50,879 nucleotides of DNA from an uncultured Flavobacteriales bacterium. GTDB lineage: Bacteria > Bacteroidota > Bacteroidia > Flavobacteriales_D > Sanyastnellaceae. How positions within the stretch are numbered: position 1 is the stretch's first letter; the number at the start of each line of letters is the position of its first letter. The stretch spans positions 1 through 50,879 of the forward strand of contig CAJQLF010000057.1 of assembly GCA_905479115.1 (NCBI GenBank), written 5' to 3'. Below the pieces are notes generated by a model, which ran no database searches, was not told the origin of the DNA, and was given only the letters and a program-made list of their open reading frames with translations. Positions 8,606-17,579 of this stretch are shown piece after piece. A program made the translations under genes and the position numbers.

Positions 8606-8634
8606 GATGTCACTGTAGTCTCTGGTTGCAACGT

Positions 8635-8642
8635 TAAATTTG
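8635..8642 (+). promoter_or_regulatory. Possible -7 element for the acyl-CoA reductase gene
   Basis: TAAATTTG matches TAnnTTTG exactly and ends 20 bases before the ATG at 8663, inside the 57-bp divergent region shared with the ferredoxin gene. The matching -33 element is poor (ACTG at the 19-base spacing), so this is a candidate only. Confidence 0.35.
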
Positions 8643-8662
8643 GGACGAAGATACGCACTCAT

Positions 8663-9730
8663 ATGACCAACACATTTAAATCAGGCCTTGTTCAACTGGG
8701 GCAATGGTTTCGGGGTGAATTACCCGGGCGAGGCGGGGATGACGCTGACTTGCTTTCTACAGCCGAAGGGCAAAACCGTTGGTTTACGCCGGATTTTGTT
8801 CGAATGGCTTTGCATGCCAACGGAACGATGCTTGACCCCTTGACCTTGGATCGATGGACCGATGAATACCCTGAACTTTCAATGGAGCGAAAGCCTCAGC
8901 GTATTGGTCTTGTGCTTGCGGGCAACTTACCCATGGTGGGATGGCATGACATCCTCTGTGTCTTGATGAGTGGCCACTGTGCTGTAATTAAATGCAGCTC
9001 GAGCGATGGCATCTTGATTCCTGCAGCGATCGAGGCTTTGCAGGGTTTTGTTGGGAAATTGGACTTGGTTGATAGGGTTGAATTCGTCTCGGGTCAGTTG
9101 GGGAGTTTAGATGCCGTAATTGCCACAGGCAGTGCCAATTCAAATCGCTATTTCGAATATTATTTTCGAGCATTGCCCAAGGTCTTACGCAGTCAACGCA
9201 CCAGTGCGGCCGTGCTACTTGGGACAGAGACCGATGATGAATTGCGCGCCTTGGGAGCTGATGTGTTTAACTACTATGGCATGGGATGCCGGAGTGTAAC
9301 CAAATTATTTTTGCCGACGGGATTTGATTTAGACCGCTTATTCGCTGTGTGGGTGGACTGGGCGCATGTAGCCAACAATAACAAGTATGCGAACAACTAT
9401 GATTACCACAAGGCCGTTTGGTTGTTGAATCAATACCAGTTGATTGAAAATGGCTTCGTGTTATTAAAGCAAGATGATGGCTGGTTCAGCCCTGTTGGGA
9501 CGCTTTATTACGATTTCTATGATGATTTGTCGGATGTAGGCCAAGCCGTTGGACAGCACGCAGACTCGATTCAATGTATAGCAACGTCCGACCGCGATGC
9601 GCTGGGTATGCTGGCTTCTCCCATCGTTGCGTTGGGTCAAACCCAATGTCCCGCTCCATGGGAATATGCTGATGGCATAGACACATTATCTTTTTTATTG
9701 GCGCTATCTTCGTCACCTGTGGCACGGTAG
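8663..9730 (+). CDS. Acyl-CoA reductase, LuxC family
   Basis: I chose ATG 8663 ([12 protein letters not shown]), giving 355 residues; a frame opening further upstream reads antisense through the ferredoxin gene. The protein resembles the LuxC/acyl-CoA reductase family (PF05893), an aldehyde dehydrogenase-like NADPH enzyme reducing acyl-CoA or acyl-protein to aldehyde. Visible landmarks are [17 protein letters not shown] (nucleotide-binding region), [17 protein letters not shown], and [16 protein letters not shown] holding the likely nucleophilic cysteine. No luxD, luxE or luciferase genes are nearby, so bioluminescence is not implied. It is divergent from a ferredoxin and followed by a lipoprotein gene. 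Confidence 0.85.
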   Translation: MTNTFKSGLVQLGQWFRGELPGRGGDDADLLSTAEGQNRWFTPDFVRMALHANGTMLDPLTLDRWTDEYPELSMERKPQRIGLVLAGNLPMVGWHDILCVLMSGHCAVIKCSSSDGILIPAAIEALQGFVGKLDLVDRVEFVSGQLGSLDAVIATGSANSNRYFEYYFRALPKVLRSQRTSAAVLLGTETDDELRALGADVFNYYGMGCRSVTKLFLPTGFDLDRLFAVWVDWAHVANNNKYANNYDYHKAVWLLNQYQLIENGFVLLKQDDGWFSPVGTLYYDFYDDLSDVGQAVGQHADSIQCIATSDRDALGMLASPIVALGQTQCPAPWEYADGIDTLSFLLALSSSPVAR

Positions 9731-9751
9731 GTGCCGAAATTGAAAACCAAC

Positions 9752-10858
9752 ATGGCCTCACGTTATTTTCTCGCAGCGTTGTTACTTATCAGTTGGGTTG
9801 GATGCTCAACGGACATTGAGTTGAATGCGCCTTACCAGAGAACCCCAGTTGTCTTTTCCTTGTTGGATGCTGCGCAGGATACCCAATGGGTGCGCATAAA
9901 CCGCACATGGTTGGGCGATGGAAACCAATTAGATGCAGCGTTGGTTGCCGATAGCAGTGAATATCTGGCGGAAGAACTTGCTGTGGAAATAACGGAGCGG
10001 ATGAACGGTGCCGACGTGCAGTCATGGACGCTGAAGGACACGGTCATCTCGAATAAATCCGATGAAGGCATCTTTTACTCTCCGGATCAACAAATGTGGT
10101 TTTTTGTTCCGGAACAAGGGCTCGACACGGATGCGGAATACGATTTGGATATTTCCATTTTGACAGAAGATGCGCAGATCACTTCTTCAACCAATATGAT
10201 TGCAGAGCAAATCGGGAACATCACCCAGCCACCGCCGGGCGTGAACAATTTCAAATTGGGATTTGCCAGCGTGAGTCAAACCATCATCTATCCTGACATT
10301 ACGTTCAAGTGGTCATCAACAGAAGGAGCGAGTCGCTACGACATTGCGGTTTATGTTCATGTCATTGAGCGCATTTGGAATGACTTAGGTCATACAGACT
10401 TGGCAGAAGAGCGCGAGCGCTTGATTGAATGGAACATCGGCACCTTGAACACAGAAAACGATGAAGGAGGACAGGTGCTGCAAAAAGCAGTGAGCGGAGA
10501 GCGGTTTTATTCGATTTTAGCGACCAAATTGGAAGTGGACCCCTACATCACTCGGGTCTTGGGCGTGTGGGATGAAGATGTCCAAATTGTGCGAGCGGTG
10601 GACTTCGTATTGACGGTAGCGAACGATGAGCTTTCTACGTATTTAGAGGTCAATGCCCCTGTAACAGGGGTCATACAGGAACGTCCTCAATACACCAACA
10701 TCAATGGCGGTCTGGGGTTGTTCGCGTCTCGTAGTACGCAAGGTGTCTATGGCATTGGCTATACCACGGCTTCCATGCAAGCTTTAAGGGAAGGCAATCT
10801 AACCGACTCATTGAACTTTTGCTCGCCCAATCCTTTCTCTGATTATTACTGCGATTGA
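9752..10858 (+). CDS. Predicted lipoprotein, DUF4249-like
   Basis: From ATG 9752 the protein has 368 residues; a GTG at 9731, directly after the previous stop, is an alternative that adds seven residues. The N-terminus MASRYFLAALLLISWVGC is a lipoprotein signal with the lipidated Cys near residue 18. The mature part is beta-rich, with segments such as TPVVFSLLDAAQDTQWVRIN, suggesting an Ig-like domain as in DUF4249 lipoproteins; this family call is tentative. The C-terminus ends in CSPNPFSDYYCD with two cysteines. It probably sits on the outer membrane. The stop overlaps the start of the next gene (TGATG), so translation of the two is likely coupled. Confidence 0.75.
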   Translation: MASRYFLAALLLISWVGCSTDIELNAPYQRTPVVFSLLDAAQDTQWVRINRTWLGDGNQLDAALVADSSEYLAEELAVEITERMNGADVQSWTLKDTVISNKSDEGIFYSPDQQMWFFVPEQGLDTDAEYDLDISILTEDAQITSSTNMIAEQIGNITQPPPGVNNFKLGFASVSQTIIYPDITFKWSSTEGASRYDIAVYVHVIERIWNDLGHTDLAEERERLIEWNIGTLNTENDEGGQVLQKAVSGERFYSILATKLEVDPYITRVLGVWDEDVQIVRAVDFVLTVANDELSTYLEVNAPVTGVIQERPQYTNINGGLGLFASRSTQGVYGIGYTTASMQALREGNLTDSLNFCSPNPFSDYYCD

Positions 10859-11298
10859 TGGAACATACCTTAGCAGCCCAAGTCCATGATGCCACCATCG
10901 AATTGTCCATGGGGCTATACACGATTCGATTTGCTGCAGAAGCGGTTTTGGACTTGAATCAAATGAAGCGGGTTGAGCAGGCGCGCCGTGAATTGCTGGA
11001 AGGAGGTGTGGGGCCTGTGCTTGTTTTGATTCCCAAGAACGCGGCGTTAGTGGAGCAGGAAGCCTTGGCTTGGTTGGGTTCTGATGAGGCCATGCTGGAT
11101 GTGCCAGCGCGAGCCGTGGTAGTGCCTTCTTCCATTCAGGTGCTTCGGGACAAGATTCGCTGGGCGCTCTTCAAACCTTCTGTTGCTTTCAGAGTCTTTC
11201 GCAATCCCCAAGTTGCAAAGGGATGGGTTCTTGACGAATGGTACACCACCCAAGTGGGTGCGGAAATCGACGCGTTTGAATCTGAAGGATTGATTTGA
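10858..11298 (+). CDS. Small cytosolic protein of unknown function, possible STAS/SpoIIAA-like fold
   Basis: ATG 10858 overlaps the preceding stop (TGATG) and gives 146 residues. There is no signal peptide or membrane segment. Residues about 20-140 alternate strands and helices, with GPVLVLIPKNAALVEQEALAWL, RAVVVPSSIQVLRDKIRWAL and FRVFRNPQVAKGWVLDEW. The last part, a strand followed by a helix with an aromatic end, resembles small Bacteroidetes proteins with a STAS/SpoIIAA-like fold that end in a similar FxxxxxAxxWL pattern. Function is unknown. It converges with the T9SS cargo gene at 11325. Confidence 0.7.
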   Translation: MEHTLAAQVHDATIELSMGLYTIRFAAEAVLDLNQMKRVEQARRELLEGGVGPVLVLIPKNAALVEQEALAWLGSDEAMLDVPARAVVVPSSIQVLRDKIRWALFKPSVAFRVFRNPQVAKGWVLDEWYTTQVGAEIDAFESEGLI

Positions 11299-11303
11299 TT
11301 CAG

Positions 11304-11329
11304 CGCGCAGTTCAGCCGCGCAGTTCAGC
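11304..11329. repeat. Perfect 13-bp tandem duplication at a stop codon
   Basis: CGCGCAGTTCAGC occurs twice head to tail (11304-11316 and 11317-11329) between two convergent genes. The second copy contains the stop codon of the minus-strand gene; the first copy carries the same trinucleotide, so gain or loss of a unit would leave that protein unchanged. Confidence 0.9.
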
Positions 11330-12374
11330 GCACATATATGCGCTCAATGCTGCTGCAATGGTCTGCGATGGTAGTGCGTTTCACCAAGTAAACTCCAGCT
11401 TCCAGCTCTTCGGGAACCCCAAAACCTGCTGAGTGACCGTTCATCAATTCTTTTCCTTGGATGTCCATGAAGGACCAGTCAGTGGTCTCATTCCACTGAA
11501 TCCAATGTCCGCGGAGAACGGGGTTCGGAAAAGCAGGAGCTACCTCCAGCGCAGTAGGGATATACACCGCATTGGGTTCACTCAAATCTTGGAATGATGC
11601 AACAAGAGGAAGGCCTAGGATTTCGGTTATTTCCAGCAAAGGAAAGCCCATTCCTTCTGCCCACCATTGGTAGGTGACTTGTTCGCGTTCTAAGGTGAAT
11701 GGCTCACCGAGTTCTTCGATAAATACATCGTCAGTAGCCGCGAGATCGGTCCGGGTGCGGAGAACTTCGTAGGAACCGCTCGGTAGAATTAGCGTACCCC
11801 AACCATCCACCACCACCTGTCGTTCTTGAACGAGCCCGTAGGTCAGGATGCCTGTCAAATCTAAATTGAACGAGGCTGTGCTGGTCATTTCTGCCCCATA
11901 TTCAAGCGGCAATGGGAGGATCTCATCGATGTCGTCATAGGCCACAGGAAGATCAAAACCTGCGGCACTCAGGCCTAAACCGGCAATGGCATACACGTCT
12001 CCATTTGATTGATAAAAGTTATTGAATCCATCCAGGGGAATATCGATGCCCAAATCGGGGAATTCCGTTGGCAAAAAGAAATCGGATTGATAAGCCGAAT
12101 TAAATGGACTATTGAAAACAAAGGCAGCGCTAAAGCTGGCGTCATTGATATTGACTGGCGTAATAGGCGCCTCGCCAATGCTGATCAAGTCGCTGGCATC
12201 CCACGTCATATCGGCACCGATAATACCTCCTAAGGTTACGTCGGTGATCGCTGCTGTATAGATGGGATAGGTCACATCCGCTTGAGGTAAGTCAGAAGAG
12301 GTGATGGTTATTTGGGCAAAGACGGTGGCCCAGCTGCTTAGGGCGAATATACAAATGGCAATCAAGTGCTTCAT
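11325..12374 (-). CDS. Secreted protein with T9SS type A C-terminal sorting domain
   Basis: The 349-residue protein has a signal peptide (MKHLIAICIF... TVFAQ, about 1-21). Residues about 22-275 are a beta-rich region without a recognised fold (TITSSDLPQADVTYPIYTAA near the start). The last ~75 residues fit a Por/T9SS type A sorting domain: AFPNPVLRGHW, SFMDIQGKELMNG, a LEAGVYLVK hairpin and the final IERIYVR. T9SS domains direct export across the outer membrane and are usually cleaved when cargo is attached to lipopolysaccharide. It lies 39 bp downstream of the tamB-like gene on the same strand. The 330-residue protein at 43710-44702 has a similar layout. Confidence 0.85.
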   Translation of the reverse strand: MKHLIAICIFALSSWATVFAQITITSSDLPQADVTYPIYTAAITDVTLGGIIGADMTWDASDLISIGEAPITPVNINDASFSAAFVFNSPFNSAYQSDFFLPTEFPDLGIDIPLDGFNNFYQSNGDVYAIAGLGLSAAGFDLPVAYDDIDEILPLPLEYGAEMTSTASFNLDLTGILTYGLVQERQVVVDGWGTLILPSGSYEVLRTRTDLAATDDVFIEELGEPFTLEREQVTYQWWAEGMGFPLLEITEILGLPLVASFQDLSEPNAVYIPTALEVAPAFPNPVLRGHWIQWNETTDWSFMDIQGKELMNGHSAGFGVPEELEAGVYLVKRTTIADHCSSIERIYVR

Positions 12375-12413
12375 TGGAAATGAGAATTGACTCCGAAAGT
12401 ACGATTTAACCGC

Positions 12414-15400
12414 TTAATCCTCGCTCTTCCAGTCTCCCCATCGGTTGAATTCTCGTCGAAATCGCAATCCAACACCCTGGGTCTGTGTGCCTTCTATTGC
12501 ATTGCTGAGTCCCGGGTTTTGACGAGAGTGTCCTGTGAGCTGCCAGGTTCCTTCATCACTCAAATCATAGCTTATCACCAAATCCTGCAATTGTAAATCA
12601 CCCGGTTGGATTTGCCCCACGGATTGAGCGCCCACAGCACCTTCAATGTGAAGTCGGTCATTGAAAAGCTGGGTACTCATCGCAATGCCCAAGGCTTGCT
12701 CTCCACTGAATTCGTCTTGGTCGTAATCGAGTCCCAGGTCCATACCAGGAGAAATCTGGGAGATCCAATGACCAAGTTGATTCGCAAGGAGTTGGGTGCT
12801 TTGAGCGGGATTGAGAAAACCTCCAATGGCAGCCTGGGACAGGTCGGTGCTAAAGAATTGATTCATTACCAGCAGGCTCAATCCTTGCCGCTGCAGCTCT
12901 TCCTCGTTTACCAAGGCGTTTTCCATCAACGCTTGAATGCGAGAGTCGGCATTCGGGGCTTGGATATCAAAACTCAAGGATGGCCTCATTAGCGCACCCG
13001 TCAACTGAAGTCCAAGCTCAACTGGAATTCGTCCGGGTAAATCAGCTACATCGGGAAGCAAAGGATCCAGCCGCGCGCGTGTGGCATAGGAAGTAGCCAG
13101 GTCGATTTCTGCTTGGTAGGGATCGCCTTCCCAGACAATGGTGCCTCCGGGTGCAACATGGAAGCGCTTACTCAGCCAATTCTGTAACGTGAAATAGTAA
13201 ACACCTTCTGTGACTTCTAGCCCTCCAGTCAGTTGCAGATGTTCAAAGTCATCCACGGTCAAATCCAGATGTCCTTTTGCCTTGCCGACGATCTCATCTC
13301 CAACGCTACGGTCGAAGATGATGCGCGCTTCTGCATCTGGTGTCACGTCAATTCCCAAATTGAGTTGGACTTCGGAAAAATCCCCTCTTCTCTCAACGAT
13401 GGGTTTAGCCAATTCTGTATTGGATGTGAAACGTACAAATTGAGCAGATGCCACGTCGGTACTTACATCCAGTGGCAGAGAAAAAACCGTCCCGCTCTCG
13501 GTTTGAAGTTCCGCGTCTATGGTCAGGTTTTGCCCATATCCAGCAATGTTGATGTCTCCGGTGCAGTTCACCTCTCCGAAAAAGAATCCATCATCCGTGG
13601 AAGGAGTATTCATCAATTGAATGGGCATGGCCTGGGCATCAATTCCAAAATCGAGGTCCCATTGCTGGAAATCATCATGCAGCACAGTTCCATTGAATCG
13701 GGCTTTTTGGCCGGATTCGTCTGTTAATTCCCATTGGTTCAATAGAAATTCAGTGGGAAGAATTTGTGCCTTCCCGCTGAGCGTGTACCGTGTGTTGAGA
13801 AAGGGTACGCGCAGAGCTGTTTGCTCTGTCGTCATATATCCATTCAATTCGGCGCCATTGCCCAGGCCCAAGAATCGAAGCATGCCTTGCACAGTTCCTT
13901 CCAATTGGATGCTTTCGTCGGGGATAAATTGATTGATCGGGGAGAGATCAATCTGCTCAAACGTTAGCCGTCCTTTGGATTTTTTGGGGTCATCCATAGA
14001 TAAGACCATGTCACCGTTTATTTGGCCTTCGGGGCCAATATCAGCCGAGAGCTCCACCCGAGGCGTGCGCAATGATCCGGCGATTTGTGTTGTGATGTTC
14101 GATGCCAGCAGATCTTTCCAGCCTAGCTCTTGAAGCTGAAGCTCGCCCTCGATTTCAGGTTCTGACAAATTACCTGAAATATTGAGTTCTCCGCTGAATC
14201 CCTCTGCGCTCCATGGATCGGGCATCTGAGAAAGTCCTTGAAATGTTCGCCAGTTTAACTCCGTCGAAACATCAATTCCTCCATTCAGTTGGTAGGACCC
14301 TTCCATAGTCGCATAGCCCAAAGAAGATTCCACTCGGAAGGATTGAGCCTCCAGTTCACGTTCCGTGTTGGACCATTTCGCGTGCAAGGGTTCTTGCAAG
14401 GTAAAATTATCACCTTCAAAAGGTATGCGCAATGAATCCAGGGTAAATCCATACCCATCTGGGATGGAGCTAATTTCGAAAGACAGGGCTCCCGGCGCCC
14501 GCTCGGCCCCTTGTTCCCAGTCAGCCTGACCTGACCAGGCTGTGGATTGAACTGCACGGATGCCAATGGACGAGCCGATTGGTTTCTTGTTCAAAATCGC
14601 TTGTTCGATTGCACACGAAACTTCGGCATGATCCATTCCATCGATGTCCCAGGTAAGCTGCAAATTTTGGGCTTTGAGGCCTCCGTAGGTTAACGAAGCA
14701 AGGTCAGCTTGGAGCGCAATTGACTGAGAATCCCACAGGCCTTGAATCGTACTCATGTTCCCAAGGGTAAATGGCAAGTCCGCCATCAGGCCAATCGGAT
14801 TGAACCGAACTACCGTGGTGGCGAACTCGAGTCGGGGACTCACTGTCGTACCACGTGCCGAAGCAGAGGAGCGAGGAGACTCAGGCTGAGGCCATGTCCA
14901 AGGGTGGAGTCGCCATTGATCGGATGCCTGAGAATTCCCTCGTGCGAAACCGTTGATGAGGTCGGACTCCCATGTGACCTCCCATTCAGAATCGGTTTGT
15001 TTTTGCACAAGATCGAATCGTTCGAAGGACCGGGGTACGCTATTCTCCAGTAATGTGATGTCTCGAAGTTCAACGATCTGCATGCCATTCCCTTCCCACG
15101 TTGCGTTTCCGCGGGCACTCAATTGGGCAAACAGATCCCATTCACGGGTGGCGAGGTCAGAGTGCAGTTGTTCGATGCTGCATTGGGTGGTGTGAGACCA
15201 ACCCATTGAATCCCATTCAGCCTCCGCCTTGCCTTGAAGAAGGGATCCTTTGCCATCCGAGAGCAGGAAGGAGGATCTACCTTGCTCAGTATCCCACAAA
15301 AAATCACTTTCTACTCGCCAAGGTCGGCCCCAGGAGGTTTCAGAATTTTCACTGAAAGTCAGGCCTTCCAAGGTCAAATGGAGATCGTTTAGATCTTCGT

Positions 15401-16508
15401 GGGGCCTCCACTGAAGGCCGATGGACTTCTCTATCTGAGTAGCTTTTCCAAGCGGTGAACATTTCAATGCAATCTCGTCATCTTCGCCTTCGATTTCCGC
15501 CTGCCAGACAGAGGATTCTTTGATGTAACGAGGACAACTAATCTGGCTCCAAACGACATCCCATTCAGACGCAAGTGGCCTCAAGAGGAAAGGTCCGGCG
15601 GACCATTTTCCGGAGTCCCATTTCGCAGGAATTGTCCAATCTCCAATCTCCACTTGTCCTGCGATTTCGTCATTTTCGTTGCCACGGAATTGAGCGATTA
15701 ATCGATGTTCAGGTGCTCGGGACTTAAGCAGTTCGACCCACGTCACCGAGGTGTCCAGCGGCCAAGTTTTGGGAGTCCAATTCCAATCTAAATCCATTGC
15801 ACTTTCGGTCTCACCTCGCTGAAATGCACCTTGGATCGCTCCCCAATTCGATTGAGTCTGAACTTCGAGAAATGACTTCGCTTCATCGATTCCCACCCGT
15901 GCATGCAGCGAATCAAACTCCATGGGCGAAGACCACGCTCCAGATAATTCTTGGGGATGAAGCCTCAGCTGCGCGTGGCGAAGAGCTGCGCTGAAATGCG
16001 CAGGACCGAGCATGAATGAATCAATTTCTGCTGTCGGAATTTCGATGCCCATGCTGCCCCTTTCTTCTTCTATGCTGAGATCTAGGCCCTCTATGCCAAT
16101 TTGCCGAATTTCACATGAGAACGGCACCCCAGAAGCAGCTTCACCTCCTGACAATTTCGACGACCACGCAGCGGGGATGCTTCCGCTGATCTGAGTGATA
16201 TCTAGCCGTTTGATAATCCATTTGTCGTGGTGTTGCCAAAATCCATGAGGCAAAATGTGCACCGATGCGGCACTCAGAAAGATCCCTGTGCTGTCGGAGG
16301 CTACAAGTTCATGGAGTTCAATTTCTGGAGGAAATAAAGCAATGGATGCACCGTTCACATGGACATTTGCGCCCCATTCTGCAGCGTTTTTAGATAGGAA
16401 ATAATTAAGCGCGGCGGTTTGAACAGGCTTGGTCATTAGGAAAATCACCAAGAGTCCGGCTACAGCAAATATTCCGATGAAGTATTTCCAATATTTATTT
16501 GTCAGCAC
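12414..16508 (-). CDS. TamB-like translocation/assembly module protein
   Basis: The 1364-residue protein starts at GTG 16508 with an N-terminal signal anchor (about 9-25, YFIGIFAVAGLLVIFLM). Most of the protein is a long series of short amphipathic beta strands, as expected for a TamB/AsmA-like beta-taco spanning the periplasm. The C-terminal part, roughly 1000-1364, matches the TamB domain (PF04357): GKAKGHLDLTVDDFEHLQLT, EGVYYFTLQN, GGTIVWEGDPYQAEIDL, LLVMNQFF and a final strand region with SYDLSDEGTWQLTGH. TamB-type proteins move phospholipids or assist beta-barrel insertion between inner and outer membranes. The gene is divergent from tsaD with 47 bp between starts, a Bacteroidetes-typical neighbourhood as I recall. 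No in-frame ATG fits a complete signal anchor. Confidence 0.88.
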   Translation of the reverse strand: MLTNKYWKYFIGIFAVAGLLVIFLMTKPVQTAALNYFLSKNAAEWGANVHVNGASIALFPPEIELHELVASDSTGIFLSAASVHILPHGFWQHHDKWIIKRLDITQISGSIPAAWSSKLSGGEAASGVPFSCEIRQIGIEGLDLSIEEERGSMGIEIPTAEIDSFMLGPAHFSAALRHAQLRLHPQELSGAWSSPMEFDSLHARVGIDEAKSFLEVQTQSNWGAIQGAFQRGETESAMDLDWNWTPKTWPLDTSVTWVELLKSRAPEHRLIAQFRGNENDEIAGQVEIGDWTIPAKWDSGKWSAGPFLLRPLASEWDVVWSQISCPRYIKESSVWQAEIEGEDDEIALKCSPLGKATQIEKSIGLQWRPHEDLNDLHLTLEGLTFSENSETSWGRPWRVESDFLWDTEQGRSSFLLSDGKGSLLQGKAEAEWDSMGWSHTTQCSIEQLHSDLATREWDLFAQLSARGNATWEGNGMQIVELRDITLLENSVPRSFERFDLVQKQTDSEWEVTWESDLINGFARGNSQASDQWRLHPWTWPQPESPRSSASARGTTVSPRLEFATTVVRFNPIGLMADLPFTLGNMSTIQGLWDSQSIALQADLASLTYGGLKAQNLQLTWDIDGMDHAEVSCAIEQAILNKKPIGSSIGIRAVQSTAWSGQADWEQGAERAPGALSFEISSIPDGYGFTLDSLRIPFEGDNFTLQEPLHAKWSNTERELEAQSFRVESSLGYATMEGSYQLNGGIDVSTELNWRTFQGLSQMPDPWSAEGFSGELNISGNLSEPEIEGELQLQELGWKDLLASNITTQIAGSLRTPRVELSADIGPEGQINGDMVLSMDDPKKSKGRLTFEQIDLSPINQFIPDESIQLEGTVQGMLRFLGLGNGAELNGYMTTEQTALRVPFLNTRYTLSGKAQILPTEFLLNQWELTDESGQKARFNGTVLHDDFQQWDLDFGIDAQAMPIQLMNTPSTDDGFFFGEVNCTGDINIAGYGQNLTIDAELQTESGTVFSLPLDVSTDVASAQFVRFTSNTELAKPIVERRGDFSEVQLNLGIDVTPDAEARIIFDRSVGDEIVGKAKGHLDLTVDDFEHLQLTGGLEVTEGVYYFTLQNWLSKRFHVAPGGTIVWEGDPYQAEIDLATSYATRARLDPLLPDVADLPGRIPVELGLQLTGALMRPSLSFDIQAPNADSRIQALMENALVNEEELQRQGLSLLVMNQFFSTDLSQAAIGGFLNPAQSTQLLANQLGHWISQISPGMDLGLDYDQDEFSGEQALGIAMSTQLFNDRLHIEGAVGAQSVGQIQPGDLQLQDLVISYDLSDEGTWQLTGHSRQNPGLSNAIEGTQTQGVGLRFRREFNRWGDWKSED

Positions 16509-16535
16509 TGTGGGCAGCTATTGGCAGTGAAATTA

Positions 16536-16543
16536 TACTTTTG
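16536..16543 (+). promoter_or_regulatory. Possible -7 element for tsaD
   Basis: TACTTTTG matches TAnnTTTG and ends 12 bases before the ATG of tsaD, which would give a very short leader. A TTG lies at 16521-16523, but the spacing of 12 bases is too short for the usual -33 element. Weak candidate. Confidence 0.3.
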
Positions 16544-16555
16544 TGGTCAGAAATC

Positions 16556-17569
16556 ATGCCACAACTACCTGTAATTCTCGCTTTTGAATCATCGTGTGAT
16601 GATACAGGTGTATCTGTTATCCAGGGAAACAAGGTCCTTGCGAACACCGTGGCGAACCAAGCTGTGCATGAAAAATTCGGTGGTGTAGTTCCCGAGTTGG
16701 CGAGTCGTGCGCACGTGCAAAACATCGTTCCGGCCTTGGATTCTGCGTTGCAGGAATCTGGAATTGATGTGGAGGCCATCGATGCAGTGGCGTACACACT
16801 AGGCCCGGGATTGATGGGTTCGTTGCATGTGGGTTCGGCATTTGCGAAGTCGTGGGCTTGGAGCCACAGCATTCCGATGATCCCTGTAAACCATATGCAG
16901 GCTCATATTCTGGCCCATTTCTTGGCGCCTGGACCTTATCCGACCTTCCCGTTTTTATGCTTGACAGTCTCAGGCGGCCATACGCAGTTGGTTCACGTCA
17001 ATTCTGTCTTGGACATGAAGGTGTTGGGCACGACCCGGGATGATGCGGCGGGAGAGGCTTTTGATAAGGTTGCAAAGTTGATGGGTTTGCCTTATCCGGG
17101 AGGTCCTGTCCTGGATCGTATGGCGGCAGAAGGGGACGCAGCGGCTTTTGCATTTTCTAAGCCGAATGTAGCGGGTTTGGACATGAGCTTCAGTGGACTC
17201 AAAACCCAAATTTGGCAATTCCTTCAGCGGGCAACGCAAGAAGACTCCACGTTTATTGCACGCCACCAAAATGATATTGCGGCAAGTGTTCAAAAGACGA
17301 TTTTAGATGTGTTGATTGAGAAGCTTGAAGCCGCTGCAGTCCAAACTGGTATAAAGCGCATCGCTATTGCAGGAGGTGTATCAGCCAATAGTGGATTGCG
17401 TGCACGATTGGCTGCAAAACAGGAAAGCGATCAGTGGGAGGTATTCATTCCCCCTTTGTCATACTGCACAGACAATGCTGCTATGGTGGCCATGGCCGGT
17501 TCGCTCATGTTGGAGGCAGGATCGGCCGGGAAGCTATCAGATGAGCCGCAACCTCGCTGGACGCTCTAA
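16556..17569 (+). CDS. tsaD: tRNA N6-adenosine threonylcarbamoyltransferase TsaD
   Basis: ATG 16556 gives 337 residues, the normal length; longer readings add non-conserved sequence and overlap the tamB-like gene. TsaD (Kae1/Gcp, ASKHA fold) transfers the threonylcarbamoyl group to A37 of tRNAs reading ANN codons, together with TsaB, TsaE and TsaC, none of which is in the window. Motifs seen: ILAFESSCDDTGVSVI at the start, the metal-binding HMQAH (His113, His117), LTVSGGHTQLV, GEAFDKVAK, SFSGLKT, IAGGVSANSGLR and the closing CTDNAAMVA metal/nucleotide motif. All key residues are present. Confidence 0.97.
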   Translation: MPQLPVILAFESSCDDTGVSVIQGNKVLANTVANQAVHEKFGGVVPELASRAHVQNIVPALDSALQESGIDVEAIDAVAYTLGPGLMGSLHVGSAFAKSWAWSHSIPMIPVNHMQAHILAHFLAPGPYPTFPFLCLTVSGGHTQLVHVNSVLDMKVLGTTRDDAAGEAFDKVAKLMGLPYPGGPVLDRMAAEGDAAAFAFSKPNVAGLDMSFSGLKTQIWQFLQRATQEDSTFIARHQNDIAASVQKTILDVLIEKLEAAAVQTGIKRIAIAGGVSANSGLRARLAAKQESDQWEVFIPPLSYCTDNAAMVAMAGSLMLEAGSAGKLSDEPQPRWTL

Positions 17570-17579
17570 GGAATTTTTT

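Noticed and set aside
8309-8662. In-frame upstream extension of the acyl-CoA reductase
   Set aside because: It reads antisense through the ferredoxin gene; the family N-terminus fits ATG 8663.
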